A stretch of DNA of 48,827 nucleotides from an uncultured Chloroflexota bacterium (lineage in GTDB: Bacteria; Chloroflexota; Anaerolineae; Anaerolineales; Anaerolineaceae): contig CACYHU010000007.1 of NCBI GenBank assembly GCA_902774215.1, forward strand, positions 1 through 48,827, given 5' to 3'. The translations under genes were made by a program, and so were the position numbers. Shown piece after piece: positions 8,890-17,347 of this stretch. The notes under the pieces are model-generated. The model was not told the DNA's origin and ran no database searches. It saw nothing but the letters and a program-made list of their open reading frames with translations. How positions within the stretch are numbered: position 1 is the first letter of the stretch; every line of letters starts with the position of its first letter.

Positions 8890-9303
8890 TTACTGACCAG
8901 CACCAGTAACCCGAACGGGAGTGAATGAATCAAACCCATGATGACTGGGATGTCCATGCAGATGGCAGCCTTTGCAGGTGCTTCCGCCGGCATAAGCGCC
9001 GATGCAGATCGCCTTCAGTTCAACGCTTTCTTCCGGCATTACGAACTTGTTATAGTTATAACCGAAATCAGCGATACCGTCATCATCAATATCCCAACCG
9101 TAGAAGATCAGATAATCTTTATACTGAACGGGTTCAAAAAGGACAGTAACTTCATCACCGGCAGCATATAATGCTTCATCGGTGGGAACTTCAGCCAGGC
9201 AGTCATTTTCAAGATAAGTGACTGTGAGGTCCTGGGCAGAAACAGCGGCAACCGCGAACAACATTACGAAACACAGTGCCAAAATAAGAATGGATTTTTT
9301 CAT
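8890..9303 (-). CDS. small secreted protein with a beta-repeat-like domain and a Cys/His-rich tail
   Basis: The ATG at 9303 has an AAGGAG site ahead of it and gives a 137-residue product; a frame start at 9324 is less likely. Residues 1-23 are a signal peptide (MKKSILILALCFVMLFAV, ending VSAQD). The middle resembles bacterial InlB-B-type repeats: a 'VP.DEALYAAGDEVTV' start, a YGWDIDDDG segment like a calcium loop, and an ending FVMPEESVELKAI. The tail is striking, with CKGCHLHGHPSHHGF near residues 111-125. CKGCH matches the CxxCH haem-attachment pattern, but one site next to five further His suggests metal binding instead. It is separated from pyrH by 100 bases, with no clear promoter seen. 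Confidence 0.75.
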   Translation of the reverse strand: MKKSILILALCFVMLFAVAAVSAQDLTVTYLENDCLAEVPTDEALYAAGDEVTVLFEPVQYKDYLIFYGWDIDDDGIADFGYNYNKFVMPEESVELKAICIGAYAGGSTCKGCHLHGHPSHHGFDSFTPVRVTGAGQ

Positions 9304-9403
9304 CAGGATACTCCTTTTCTCCAATCAAATTGATGATTTTCAAACTTTTCCCCGAAAATCGAAGGGACTTCAAAAATTCATCGAATCGGCTACCGACAAC
9401 ATT

Positions 9404-10120
9404 TTACGCTTCAACCAGCGTACCAACCTTTTCACCCATCAAAGCCTTTTTAAGTGATCCTTCTTCCCAAAGATTCAAGACCATCAGGGGCATGTGATTT
9501 TCCATGCAGAGAGAAATGGCAGTCGCATCCATGACCTGCAGCTTTTTGTTCAGCGCATCCATGTAAGTCAGACGGTCAAATTTCTTTGCGTCCGGGTTCT
9601 TCTTCGGGTCGCTGTCATAAATGCCATCCACTTTCGTAGCCTTGATCAGCAGATCAGCATTTATTTCAACTGCCCGCAGAGCTGCAGCTGTATCCGTCGT
9701 AAAATACGGATTGCCCGTTCCCCCGGCAAAAATCACAACTCGGTTTTTCTCAATATGACGCAGCGCACGTCTGCGGATGTACGGTTCCGCAATCGCGCGC
9801 ATTTCAATTGAAGTCTGGACTCTGGTGGTAACACCAATATTTTCCAGTGCATCCATCAGCGCAAGTGAGTTCATGACCGTTGCCAGCATACCCATATAGT
9901 CTGCTGTTGCCCGGTCCATTCCCAACTCGAGGCCGACTTTCCCACGCCAAATGTTGCCTCCTCCTATTACTATTGCAAGATTCGCGCCTAACTGCACTAC
10001 AGATTTAATTTGTTCGGAAATCATTTTCGCAGAAGCGGGATCAATTCCCGATCCATTCTTCGGTGCAAGGGCTTCACCACTCAATTTCAACAGGATACGG
10101 TTGTAACAAATATCGGCCAT
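9404..10120 (-). CDS. pyrH: UMP kinase
   Basis: The 238-residue protein is a hexameric amino-acid-kinase-family UMP kinase. It begins with [13 protein letters not shown] and has [23 protein letters not shown] and the ATP-site [20 protein letters not shown]. It phosphorylates UMP to UDP in the cytosol, directly downstream of the UMP that the pyr operon at 37-43 kb makes. It follows tsf, the common bacterial order rpsB-tsf-pyrH, but frr, which normally comes next, is absent. A terminator-like hairpin separates it from tsf, so its expression may be partly independent. Confidence 0.97.
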   Translation of the reverse strand: MADICYNRILLKLSGEALAPKNGSGIDPASAKMISEQIKSVVQLGANLAIVIGGGNIWRGKVGLELGMDRATADYMGMLATVMNSLALMDALENIGVTTRVQTSIEMRAIAEPYIRRRALRHIEKNRVVIFAGGTGNPYFTTDTAAALRAVEINADLLIKATKVDGIYDSDPKKNPDAKKFDRLTYMDALNKKLQVMDATAISLCMENHMPLMVLNLWEEGSLKKALMGEKVGTLVEA

Positions 10121-10133
10121 AGTCCTCCAAATT

Positions 10134-10167
10134 AAAAAAGAGCCAACGTTATCCGCCGGCTCTTTTT
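10134..10167. terminator. hairpin between tsf and pyrH
   Basis: AGAGCC (10139-10144) pairs with GGCTCT (10158-10163). On the minus strand the stem is followed by a T run (TTTTTTAAT), and on the plus strand by TTTTTATT, so it could act both ways. It lies in the 56-base tsf-pyrH gap and would attenuate pyrH or separate it. Confidence 0.8.
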
Positions 10168-10176
10168 ATTCCCTGA

Positions 10177-10791
10177 TTAGTCTTCGATGGATTCCGTAGA
10201 TTCACCAAGTGAATAGCGGGTGAAGCGGCGGACAACGATGTTTTCACGAAGCGCGACAATGTTCTGGTTGATCAGGTCGGCAACGGTGATTGATTCATCG
10301 CGGATATAAGGCTGGTTCATCAGGACCATTTCGGTCTTGAATTTCTTAATAGCACCTTCAACGATCTTCGGGATAATGATTTCCTTCTTGCCTTCTTCGC
10401 GGGCTTTGGCTGTAGCGATCTTTTCTTCGCGTTCGAGAACTTCTGCCGGAATATCTTCTTCCTTGATATAGAGGGGATCAGCAGCAGCGATCTGCAGAGC
10501 CAGTTCGTGTGCAAGTTTCTGGAAAGCTTCAGATTTGCCGACAAAATCGGTTTCACAGTTCAGTTCCAGCATAACACCCATGCGTCCACCCATGTGGGAA
10601 TACAGTTCGATGATACCTTCGGAAGCCTGGCGTGTGGCACGTTTCTGAGCCTGTGCAAGACCCTTTTCACGCAGATAATCCAAAGCGGCTTTGAGGTCGC
10701 CGTTGGCATTTTCAAGCGCTTTGCGGCATTCAAGGATACCGGCACCGGTGTCGGCACGCAGTTGTTTAATCATATCAGTGGTGATTGCCAT
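10177..10791 (-). CDS. tsf: translation elongation factor Ts (short form)
   Basis: The 204-residue protein starts with ITTDMIKQLRADTGAGILEC, the diagnostic EF-Ts N-terminus. It contains the core LNCETDFVGKSEAFQ motif and ends with the short C-terminal region seen in compact EF-Ts proteins (about 200 residues, versus about 280 in E. coli). It is the nucleotide exchange factor for EF-Tu. It lies 25 bases after rpsB. Confidence 0.97.
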   Translation of the reverse strand: MAITTDMIKQLRADTGAGILECRKALENANGDLKAALDYLREKGLAQAQKRATRQASEGIIELYSHMGGRMGVMLELNCETDFVGKSEAFQKLAHELALQIAAADPLYIKEEDIPAEVLEREEKIATAKAREEGKKEIIIPKIVEGAIKKFKTEMVLMNQPYIRDESITVADLINQNIVALRENIVVRRFTRYSLGESTESIED

Positions 10792-10816
10792 TCTATTTCT
10801 ATCCTTCTATAACAAA

Positions 10817-11653
10817 TTATTCAGCGGCTTTGCCGTTGATTTTTTCAAGGGTGGAAGCGCCAAAGAGATCTTCATCTTTGGTATCGCTGTCATCAGCAGC
10901 CAGACGGCCGGCGGCTGCAGCATTGGTATCGGCGCTGAATTCGACGGAAACTGTTTCGCCGCCATCGCGCATCATCTTGCCTTCGATAGCCGCATCAGCG
11001 ATCTTGCCAACAACAAGTTTAATCGCGCGGATCGCATCATCATTGGAAGGAATCACATAGTCAACATTGCGCGGATCGCAGTTGGTATCGACCATACCGA
11101 TAACCGGGATATTTTTCAGATTCGCTTCATGGATAGCAGTAGCTTCACGCATGACGTCGATAACGAAAATCAGACCCGGCAATTCCTTCATGTTGCGGAC
11201 GCCGCTGAGGCGCAGCTGCAGACGGGCAATATCACGTTCGACCATCAAACCTTCCTTTTTGGTCAGCTTTTTGATATCGCCGGTATCGCGCAGTTTTTCC
11301 AGGCGTTCGAGTTCATTGATACGCTGAGCAATCGTGGCCCAGTTGGTGAGCATACCACCCAACCAGCGTTCGGTCACATAAGGCATACCGCAGCGGATCG
11401 CTTCGTCGCGGATAGTTTCCTGAGCCTGACGTTTGGTTCCGACAAACAGAATGTCTTTGCCGGAAGCAACAGTATCACGGACAAGGGCATAAGCCGTATT
11501 CAGGCTTTTCGCAGTCTGCTGCAGATCAATGATATGGATCCCATTGCGTTCGGTGAAGATATACGGCTTCATTCCCGGGTTCCATTTGTTCGTGCGATGG
11601 CCAAAATGCACACCGCTTTCCAGTAACGCCTTCATGGAAATAACGTTAGTCAT
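10817..11653 (-). CDS. rpsB: 30S ribosomal protein S2
   Basis: The 278-residue product starts [19 protein letters not shown], the normal S2 beginning. The upstream in-frame extension to 11794 is not family sequence. An AAAGGAG site lies upstream of the ATG. Hallmarks include [30 protein letters not shown] and PGLIFVIDV. The acidic tail after about residue 235 ([13 protein letters not shown]) extends beyond the conserved core. It is first gene of rpsB-tsf-pyrH. Confidence 0.97.
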   Translation of the reverse strand: MTNVISMKALLESGVHFGHRTNKWNPGMKPYIFTERNGIHIIDLQQTAKSLNTAYALVRDTVASGKDILFVGTKRQAQETIRDEAIRCGMPYVTERWLGGMLTNWATIAQRINELERLEKLRDTGDIKKLTKKEGLMVERDIARLQLRLSGVRNMKELPGLIFVIDVMREATAIHEANLKNIPVIGMVDTNCDPRNVDYVIPSNDDAIRAIKLVVGKIADAAIEGKMMRDGGETVSVEFSADTNAAAAGRLAADDSDTKDEDLFGASTLEKINGKAAE

Positions 11654-11772
11654 AAAAAATAAAACTCCTTTGCGTTTTGTTCCTCCGCCTTTCTCACATC
11701 GCCGCGGAACTGCCTGATTGCCGGCAGCACGCCCGCATAGATCAAAAGACGTGCGGTTTTTTAATCCATAGC

Positions 11773-11781
11773 ATTTTACCA
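11773..11781 (-). promoter_or_regulatory. candidate extended -10 promoter of rpsB
   Basis: On the minus strand TGGTAAAAT is an extended -10 element (TG, one base, TAAAAT) about 120 bases before the rpsB start. No good -35 is visible. The leader between (11654-11772) is GC-rich and can pair with itself (ACCGCACGTC near 11750). S2 autoregulation of such leaders is known in other bacteria; whether it occurs here is not shown. Confidence 0.4.
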
Positions 11782-11867
11782 CAAAAAATGGCATTCCCTA
11801 TAAGTTGTTCATTTTTAGTGAGCAGTCAACAGAAAATTCAAAGCCGAAAAGGAATCACAGCGGTCAT

Positions 11868-13562
11868 CTATTCGCCATACCTGTCTTCAGGAAGAAATTG
11901 TTCTCCGTATGGAGGGCAGCGAAGATCCGCGGAAATTCCCGGAAGCTGATAAAACAAGGCAGCAGCTTTATTGAACTCATCCTCGGGATCTTCCAGAATA
12001 TCCTCACGAAAACTGCCGGGAGAAGGAAGTGAACAGGTTTTTACAGGTTCGGAAAAATCTTTATATTGTTCCAACAGATAATTCCGTATATACCAGCTCT
12101 GCCGAATATTGCGGGCATTATCGATATTTTCAGAATAGAACTTATTTATCAGCAGACAGAGCAGCAGCGCACAAAAAATCAATTTTATGCTCCCGTTCCA
12201 TCGCTCTTTTCCCTGAACCAGGAAAGACCCTGAAAGAATAGAGAGCAAAGCCATAGCAGTTACAAACCAGCAGATTCCTACCGTGATCACCCTTGGCGGA
12301 ACATAATTCAACAGGGTATTGATCAATAGAACACAGTGGGCAACGACAGCCAGCAGGACAGCCAGAATCAAATACTTACGGTATGCTTTTTTGTCTATTA
12401 CAAGATTTGTTCCGATAAGAAAAGCGATTCCAAGAAATATCAGCAGCTGCCGGGATTTAATGAAGGTATATCCATAAAGACCATTAACTGCCCAGCCTGC
12501 AGCACCGGGAAGCCATTCAGCCAGTTTTCTGAAAGTATTTATATTGTCAGGCTGTTCTGAATTTCCCCAATTTCCTGCATATCGCAAAGTACCGCTCAGC
12601 AACAGGATAGCAATGAAAAGAATACAGATCTCCGTAAAGAAGAAAAGGACCTGATGATTCCATTTTTTTGTCACGATCCGCTTCCATATTAAAATGATGA
12701 GAATAAAAGAAGCCAATGAAGCAGCGCACAACTCCGAACAGCCGCAGGTCAGAAAACAGGTAACTGCCGGAAGGATCATTTTTCCGGGCAGCGGCTCATC
12801 TGCAGCGTTCAAAACCAGTGCAACACTCAATACACACATGGCGATCCCAAAACCGTAAATCATGGTTCCGGATCCCCAGAACCAGAATTCCCAGATATTG
12901 GAAGACATGAGTACAAATGAGAGTGTAAGTCCAATGCCGGCTAAAAGAGCTTTTACCCTCAGACCGGTATTGACAGATGAGAAAGATATCTGTGATTTCA
13001 GCAAACGGTAAACCAGCATCGAGGTTCCTGCTGTCAGCAGAACCAGTGTCAGGAACAAAAAGATATCAATATAGGGAATATTCGGCAGCACAGCATGCAG
13101 TGACCGGAGTGCCCAGCCGGTATAGCGTCCATTCCACTGCCGAATCTCATAAAACATTGAACCGGGAAAGCCATATTTCCGGGCATCTGCGATCTCCCAG
13201 TAATCATCCCTCCGAAGCACCTGATTGGCACAGATCACCAATAATTGCCCGCCCGGTACCGCAGCGATCAGCAGAATAACAGCATCCGCAAGCCTGGAAT
13301 AACCGGCATTACGGCTGATCAGCCGTTCCAAAAGGATCGGTAACAAAACACAGATCAGAAAAAAAACGCCGAAAACAGCAATTTGTACCAGAGGATTCCG
13401 TCCGGTCAGGTTTTTACCAAACAAAGACAGGAAAATATTGTCCGCTTTTTGCAGAAGATCATTGCGGTAATAAGCGATTAAGCCGCAAACTGCAAAAAAA
13501 GAGTACAAATAGCTGATTTTCAGCGTATATTTCTTCAACACACAAAACCCGTCTTCAACCAA
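11868..13562 (-). CDS. polytopic membrane protein, DUF6056/GT-C-like
   Basis: The 564-residue protein has about 11-12 hydrophobic helices and an early extracytoplasmic loop with QVLRRDDYWEIADA. The paired-acid motif (DDY) in the first loop is typical of GT-C glycosyltransferases and DUF6056 proteins. The start is uncertain: the frame opens with a TTG at 13562, and a GTG at 13541 is another choice. Neither has a clear ribosome binding site. It follows the GT39-like gene by about 50 bases and probably belongs to the same envelope-glycan operon. Donor and acceptor are unknown. Confidence 0.7.
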   Translation of the reverse strand: MVEDGFCVLKKYTLKISYLYSFFAVCGLIAYYRNDLLQKADNIFLSLFGKNLTGRNPLVQIAVFGVFFLICVLLPILLERLISRNAGYSRLADAVILLIAAVPGGQLLVICANQVLRRDDYWEIADARKYGFPGSMFYEIRQWNGRYTGWALRSLHAVLPNIPYIDIFLFLTLVLLTAGTSMLVYRLLKSQISFSSVNTGLRVKALLAGIGLTLSFVLMSSNIWEFWFWGSGTMIYGFGIAMCVLSVALVLNAADEPLPGKMILPAVTCFLTCGCSELCAASLASFILIILIWKRIVTKKWNHQVLFFFTEICILFIAILLLSGTLRYAGNWGNSEQPDNINTFRKLAEWLPGAAGWAVNGLYGYTFIKSRQLLIFLGIAFLIGTNLVIDKKAYRKYLILAVLLAVVAHCVLLINTLLNYVPPRVITVGICWFVTAMALLSILSGSFLVQGKERWNGSIKLIFCALLLCLLINKFYSENIDNARNIRQSWYIRNYLLEQYKDFSEPVKTCSLPSPGSFREDILEDPEDEFNKAAALFYQLPGISADLRCPPYGEQFLPEDRYGE

Positions 13563-13612
13563 CGCGCAGCGTCACAAATAAACAAATACCTGACATTTTC
13601 TCTGAATCTTAA

Positions 13613-15952
13613 TCAGTCCCATTCCGCATCTTTCGGGCCTTGAATGACAACTTTTGAAAGATCAAAGCTCTCCAGAAAATTTCTCAGCTTTTCTTCACTG
13701 AAGTCTTCTGTTTTTTCAAAGATCCATACCGGCGGATGATCATAGATACTAAAAGCTTCTTCAGCAGCCCAGCTGCTGAGATTCACCACCGGAAGTTCCG
13801 GAACATCCCGGGTCACCGTACCGGCAAGATCTGAAATATAGTACGGACCGATTTTAATCGGGCGCTGATATTCACCCACCAGTTTGAAACCGAGAGAACC
13901 ATCAAACAAAGCCTGGTAATAAGCCATGGTCATCGGATATGTCTTGGGAATGCGGCAAACGCTCCAAATGCCACGCTGAGAAGGCAGGATCAGATAATCC
14001 GCCTCCGGAAGCACCCGCATAAACATATCAACCTTGTCCTTATTGTCATACCAGCGGACCTCATTGGTCACACCCTTATACATCTGACCGAATGGGTCCA
14101 TACCGCGCATACGGAAAGGCAGACCTTCGTCCCAATTTTCGTTGGCAATGACAATTCGGCGTAAAAGAAGGGCAGGGCCTTCCTTAACCTTTACACTCAG
14201 GGAATAAAGGCTGTCCGCCTTCAGTTTCGCGGTACGTATGGGCAGATCTAATTCGATCTCTTTAACTCCGACTGAAACTGTTTGTTCCGAATGAGAAATA
14301 CAGGCACTGCCGTTACTTTCATCGCACAATTCGATGACCAGTGTTACATCTTCAGGATCCGGACCACCTGTCAGCAGTCTGGCTTTTGGAATTCGGAGCA
14401 TATTTACTTCCGCATCCTGATAAGGACGGAAATTCTTATTTACAGCTGTCCCCGGATGCAGGATCTCCGTTTCATTTGCGGGAACCGGTATTGAAGTAAT
14501 TAACGCATCACCGTCCATTACTGCCAGCTGAAAGAGAGAAGGAATGTTATCATAGATCCATTCGACAGCTTCCACACGTGAATGCTTTTGTCCATATACC
14601 GTTTTCATAAAAGAAGAAGACCACACCAGCGTTCCCCCGATAATAACCAGTCCGGATGCACAGCATAAAATTCGGCTCAGACTGTGTTCCGAACGCCGGA
14701 ACCAGGTGAGCAGTCCCCAGGCAGCTCCCAAACAGAAACTTGGATAGACCGGCAAAAAATAGCGGTTATTTTTTACAAAGCGGGTGCTCATGAACAGAAA
14801 GAAAAGGGTAGCCCAAAAGAGCGGCAGCAGCAGCTTTTTCCACAGGCCTTCTTCTTTTGCCCGGAAAATATTTATCCAGCCTATAATTAGAAATATCCAA
14901 ACAGCAATACCGAGCGGAAGTCCCATACCCCAAAGAACCTGATTTTCCCATGCAAAGAAAAAAGCAGGTCGGTGAGACCATTGTTCAGACGGCGGTCCGC
15001 CCCCGATACCGCTGGATTCAGTCGCAGCAACATTCATAGAACGAACCCAATCGGGATTGAGTGCAAAAGTGAAAAATGATGTATTCCCGGTCTTTGCCCG
15101 AAACATCATCGGCTGGAACAGGCGGCATGCAAGAACCATCACAGCAATTGCAGCAAGCGCACTGGCTGCAGCCAGCGTCACTATACGGCCAAAATCCTTC
15201 CGGCTGACGAGTTTCACATCTGCAAAGCTGATAAAAACCGCGGGAGCCAGTATCAGTCCCAGCATCGCCAGATTTACTTTACAGCAGATTGTCATCCCGA
15301 GAAAAAGGCCAAAACACATCATGTTAAACCAGCCGCTGCGTTTCATCCTGTAAACACCGGAAGGTCCGCGGTCCAGATAATTGTTCTGTGCAATACTGAC
15401 CGCCGAAAGCAGCGTGAGCATCGTGAAAAAGACAGCAAAATTATCAACGGTCATAAAATGAGACTGCTGGATCGACTGGACACAGAGGCTGAAGAAAGCA
15501 CAGGAGAGCAATGCAATTGTCCGGTCAAATAGTTTACGGGCAATCACAAACAGAATAAAGATCGAACCGACATCCATTAACGCGGAAAGCCAGCGGCCCA
15601 GGGTTCGCAGTTCCTGATAACCGGTCCTGTTCAGTGCTTCTGCGGTTGTACGGATCATAAGCATGGGCAGCTGCCCCCAACGCATTGTGTTATCCGGACC
15701 ATTAGCTGTCGTTTCACCATTCAGGTCATATTTATTATACGGGCTCATCGGAGCGATCCGGGTATTAAAATAGTCTGAAATTGACGACGGCATACGGAGC
15801 TGCGTCAATGTATTCGTCAAACCATATTCATCCGGATGCAATAGAGCACCGGAATCCCAATTCATATTATAAAAACGGAAGAAAACTCCCAGACCGATCA
15901 ATAACAGTGAAAGCACTTCCAATATAAATTCAAACAACTTTCGTTTTTTCAT
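13613..15952 (-). CDS. GT39-type (ArnT/PMT-like) membrane glycosyltransferase
   Basis: The 779-residue protein has an N-terminal helix, then a loop with SGALLHPDEYGLTNTL. The DE pair in the first extracytoplasmic loop is the catalytic signature of GT-C enzymes using polyprenyl-phosphate sugars. About ten further helices follow to residue 450, then a soluble C-terminal part of 300 residues outside the membrane. The ATG at 15952 overlaps the TGA of the preceding GNAT gene (ATGA), so it is preferred to the start three codons earlier. It likely transfers a sugar to protein or lipid on the outer face of the membrane. The specific substrate cannot be read from sequence. Confidence 0.8.
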   Translation of the reverse strand: MKKRKLFEFILEVLSLLLIGLGVFFRFYNMNWDSGALLHPDEYGLTNTLTQLRMPSSISDYFNTRIAPMSPYNKYDLNGETTANGPDNTMRWGQLPMLMIRTTAEALNRTGYQELRTLGRWLSALMDVGSIFILFVIARKLFDRTIALLSCAFFSLCVQSIQQSHFMTVDNFAVFFTMLTLLSAVSIAQNNYLDRGPSGVYRMKRSGWFNMMCFGLFLGMTICCKVNLAMLGLILAPAVFISFADVKLVSRKDFGRIVTLAAASALAAIAVMVLACRLFQPMMFRAKTGNTSFFTFALNPDWVRSMNVAATESSGIGGGPPSEQWSHRPAFFFAWENQVLWGMGLPLGIAVWIFLIIGWINIFRAKEEGLWKKLLLPLFWATLFFLFMSTRFVKNNRYFLPVYPSFCLGAAWGLLTWFRRSEHSLSRILCCASGLVIIGGTLVWSSSFMKTVYGQKHSRVEAVEWIYDNIPSLFQLAVMDGDALITSIPVPANETEILHPGTAVNKNFRPYQDAEVNMLRIPKARLLTGGPDPEDVTLVIELCDESNGSACISHSEQTVSVGVKEIELDLPIRTAKLKADSLYSLSVKVKEGPALLLRRIVIANENWDEGLPFRMRGMDPFGQMYKGVTNEVRWYDNKDKVDMFMRVLPEADYLILPSQRGIWSVCRIPKTYPMTMAYYQALFDGSLGFKLVGEYQRPIKIGPYYISDLAGTVTRDVPELPVVNLSSWAAEEAFSIYDHPPVWIFEKTEDFSEEKLRNFLESFDLSKVVIQGPKDAEWD

Positions 15953-16401
15953 ATTCTGCATTTATCTGTATCTTTTTCCATCTCAAATGCATCATGCCCG
16001 TTCAGATAATAAGCATGAATCACTCCGGTCTGCCGATATCCGTTATGCTCATAAAGACAGATTGCACTCCGGTTTTCACAGTCCACCGTCAGAAAATATT
16101 TTGTTTGCGTAAAAGCTTCTTCACACCGTTTCAGGAGAGCGGTTCCGATGCCCTTTTTCCGGAATTCCGGCCGGACAGCCAGCGTCATCAGACACACCGC
16201 TTTCCGCCCCGCATCATATTCTGCCGCGGCGAACCCGGCGAATTTGCCACCCACAAGAGCGGTAAATTTCTTTATACCGCGGAATGAAAACACGCCAGCA
16301 TAATCCAGGATAGACCAGGCATCCACGCCAAAAGCTTCCTTATCCAGCTGCAGTGCCGCGTGCAAATCACGAGGGACTGCTTTCCTGATTTCAAAACACA
16401 T
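15949..16401 (-). CDS. GNAT N-acetyltransferase, RimI-like
   Basis: This is a single GNAT domain of about 150 residues. It begins CFEIRKAVPRDL, with the acetyl-CoA loop RPEFRKKGIGTAL and the RimI-like ending ENRSAICLYEHNGYRQTGV. It could acetylate a protein N-terminus or a small amine. The start may be the ATG at 16401 or a TTG at 16407, which sits at a better distance from the AGGAT site. It is first in the operon with the GT39-like gene, with ATGA overlap. Confidence 0.85.
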   Translation of the reverse strand: MCFEIRKAVPRDLHAALQLDKEAFGVDAWSILDYAGVFSFRGIKKFTALVGGKFAGFAAAEYDAGRKAVCLMTLAVRPEFRKKGIGTALLKRCEEAFTQTKYFLTVDCENRSAICLYEHNGYRQTGVIHAYYLNGHDAFEMEKDTDKCRI

Positions 16402-16449
16402 GAGCAAATTTTATCCTGTTTCTCATCTTTCGTGTGAAATGACCCGCAT

Positions 16450-16498
16450 GACTGTGATTTTCCGGTTTTTTGTTACCAATAATCACAGTCTTTTTTTT
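16450..16498 (+). terminator. terminator with eight T's upstream of the GNAT-pyrophosphatase gene
   Basis: A perfect 10-bp stem, GACTGTGATT (16450-16459) with AATCACAGTC (16481-16490), is followed directly by TTTTTTTT on the plus strand. No plus-strand gene ends here; the neighbours are divergent. It may stop antisense transcription arriving from the left. Confidence 0.75.
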
Positions 16499-16509
16499 AC
16501 CAAATAGAG

Positions 16510-16515
16510 TATACT
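16510..16515 (+). promoter_or_regulatory. candidate -10 box giving a leaderless transcript
   Basis: TATACT ends seven bases before the ATG at 16523, so transcription would start at or next to the A of the start codon. No ribosome binding site precedes that ATG, which fits a leaderless message. The -35 region is poor. Confidence 0.45.
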
Positions 16516-16522
16516 GTTACTT

Positions 16523-17326
16523 ATGAACAGCAGCACAGCCATACGAGATGCAAAAGCAAAAGATGCCTCACGAATTGCGGAAATACTGGTTTTTTCAAAA
16601 CGGACTCACTATCGCCAGATTTTCCAGGATGATGCATTTTCATTTGGAGAGCTGCAAGTCCTTTCCATTGCGCAAAGCCTTCTGATCCGACCCAAAAGCC
16701 TTGCCTCTTATAAAGTCTACGATGACGGATTCGTAAAAGGGCTGATTCTGCTCAAAGGAGATGAGATCACAGAACTTTACATCGATCCGTTTTTTGAAGG
16801 ACAGGGGATCGGTACTGCATTAATAGCTTACGCCCTTGAAACCATTCTCCATCCGCGTCTCTGGGTAGTTGACGGCAATGAAAATGCGGTCCGGTTTTAT
16901 CAAAAGCAAGGTTTCCGCTTCACAGGAGAGCAGCAAAAGGTTTCCGGAACGGAAAAAACGGAGTCAAGAATGGTTCATACCGGTCCCGTCACCGGTGATC
17001 TGTCCCGCAAGATTGTCCGTGTTATTGTAGACCGTCCGATGGGCAGTCATCATCCTGACTATCCGGATCTGGTCTATCCTGTCAACTATGGTTATGTCAA
17101 GGGTGTCCCCGGCGGAGACGGAGAAGATCAGGACGCTTACATTCTCGGCATTGAGGAACCGGTTTCCGAAATTACCGGGAAAATAGCAGCCATCATTCAC
17201 AGAGAAGATGATAACGAAGATAAATGGGTCGTGGCACCAGTCGGCACAAAGATCCGGACTGTCGACATCCTGAGGAAAACCGCGTTTCAGGAACAATATT
17301 TCAGATCAAGCATCACGCTGATTTAG
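16523..17326 (+). CDS. GNAT acetyltransferase fused to an inorganic-pyrophosphatase-like domain
   Basis: This is a 267-residue fusion. Residues 1 to about 150 are a GNAT domain (IDPFFEGQGIGTALI, VRFYQKQGFRF). From about residue 165 comes a 100-residue domain resembling short 'inorganic pyrophosphatase' proteins. Its landmarks are VDRPMGSHHPDYPDLVYPVN, NYGYVKGVPG, GEDQDAYILG and a final FQEQYFRS. The domain keeps the acidic cluster (GEDQDAY) but is much shorter than family I pyrophosphatases of about 175 residues, so true activity is uncertain. I recall both the stand-alone short form and GNAT fusions from Firmicutes. It is the only plus-strand gene in this part of the window. Confidence 0.8.
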   Translation: MNSSTAIRDAKAKDASRIAEILVFSKRTHYRQIFQDDAFSFGELQVLSIAQSLLIRPKSLASYKVYDDGFVKGLILLKGDEITELYIDPFFEGQGIGTALIAYALETILHPRLWVVDGNENAVRFYQKQGFRFTGEQQKVSGTEKTESRMVHTGPVTGDLSRKIVRVIVDRPMGSHHPDYPDLVYPVNYGYVKGVPGGDGEDQDAYILGIEEPVSEITGKIAAIIHREDDNEDKWVVAPVGTKIRTVDILRKTAFQEQYFRSSITLI

Positions 17327-17347
17327 ACACGTTCCGGAAGAATCCCT

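Noticed and set aside
8890-9303. c-type cytochrome because of CKGCH
   Set aside because: There is one motif at the very tail among many His, with no cytochrome fold. Metal binding is more plausible.
10691-11626. 311-codon plus-strand ORF
   Set aside because: It is antisense to tsf and rpsB, both certain genes; the open frame is a codon-bias shadow.
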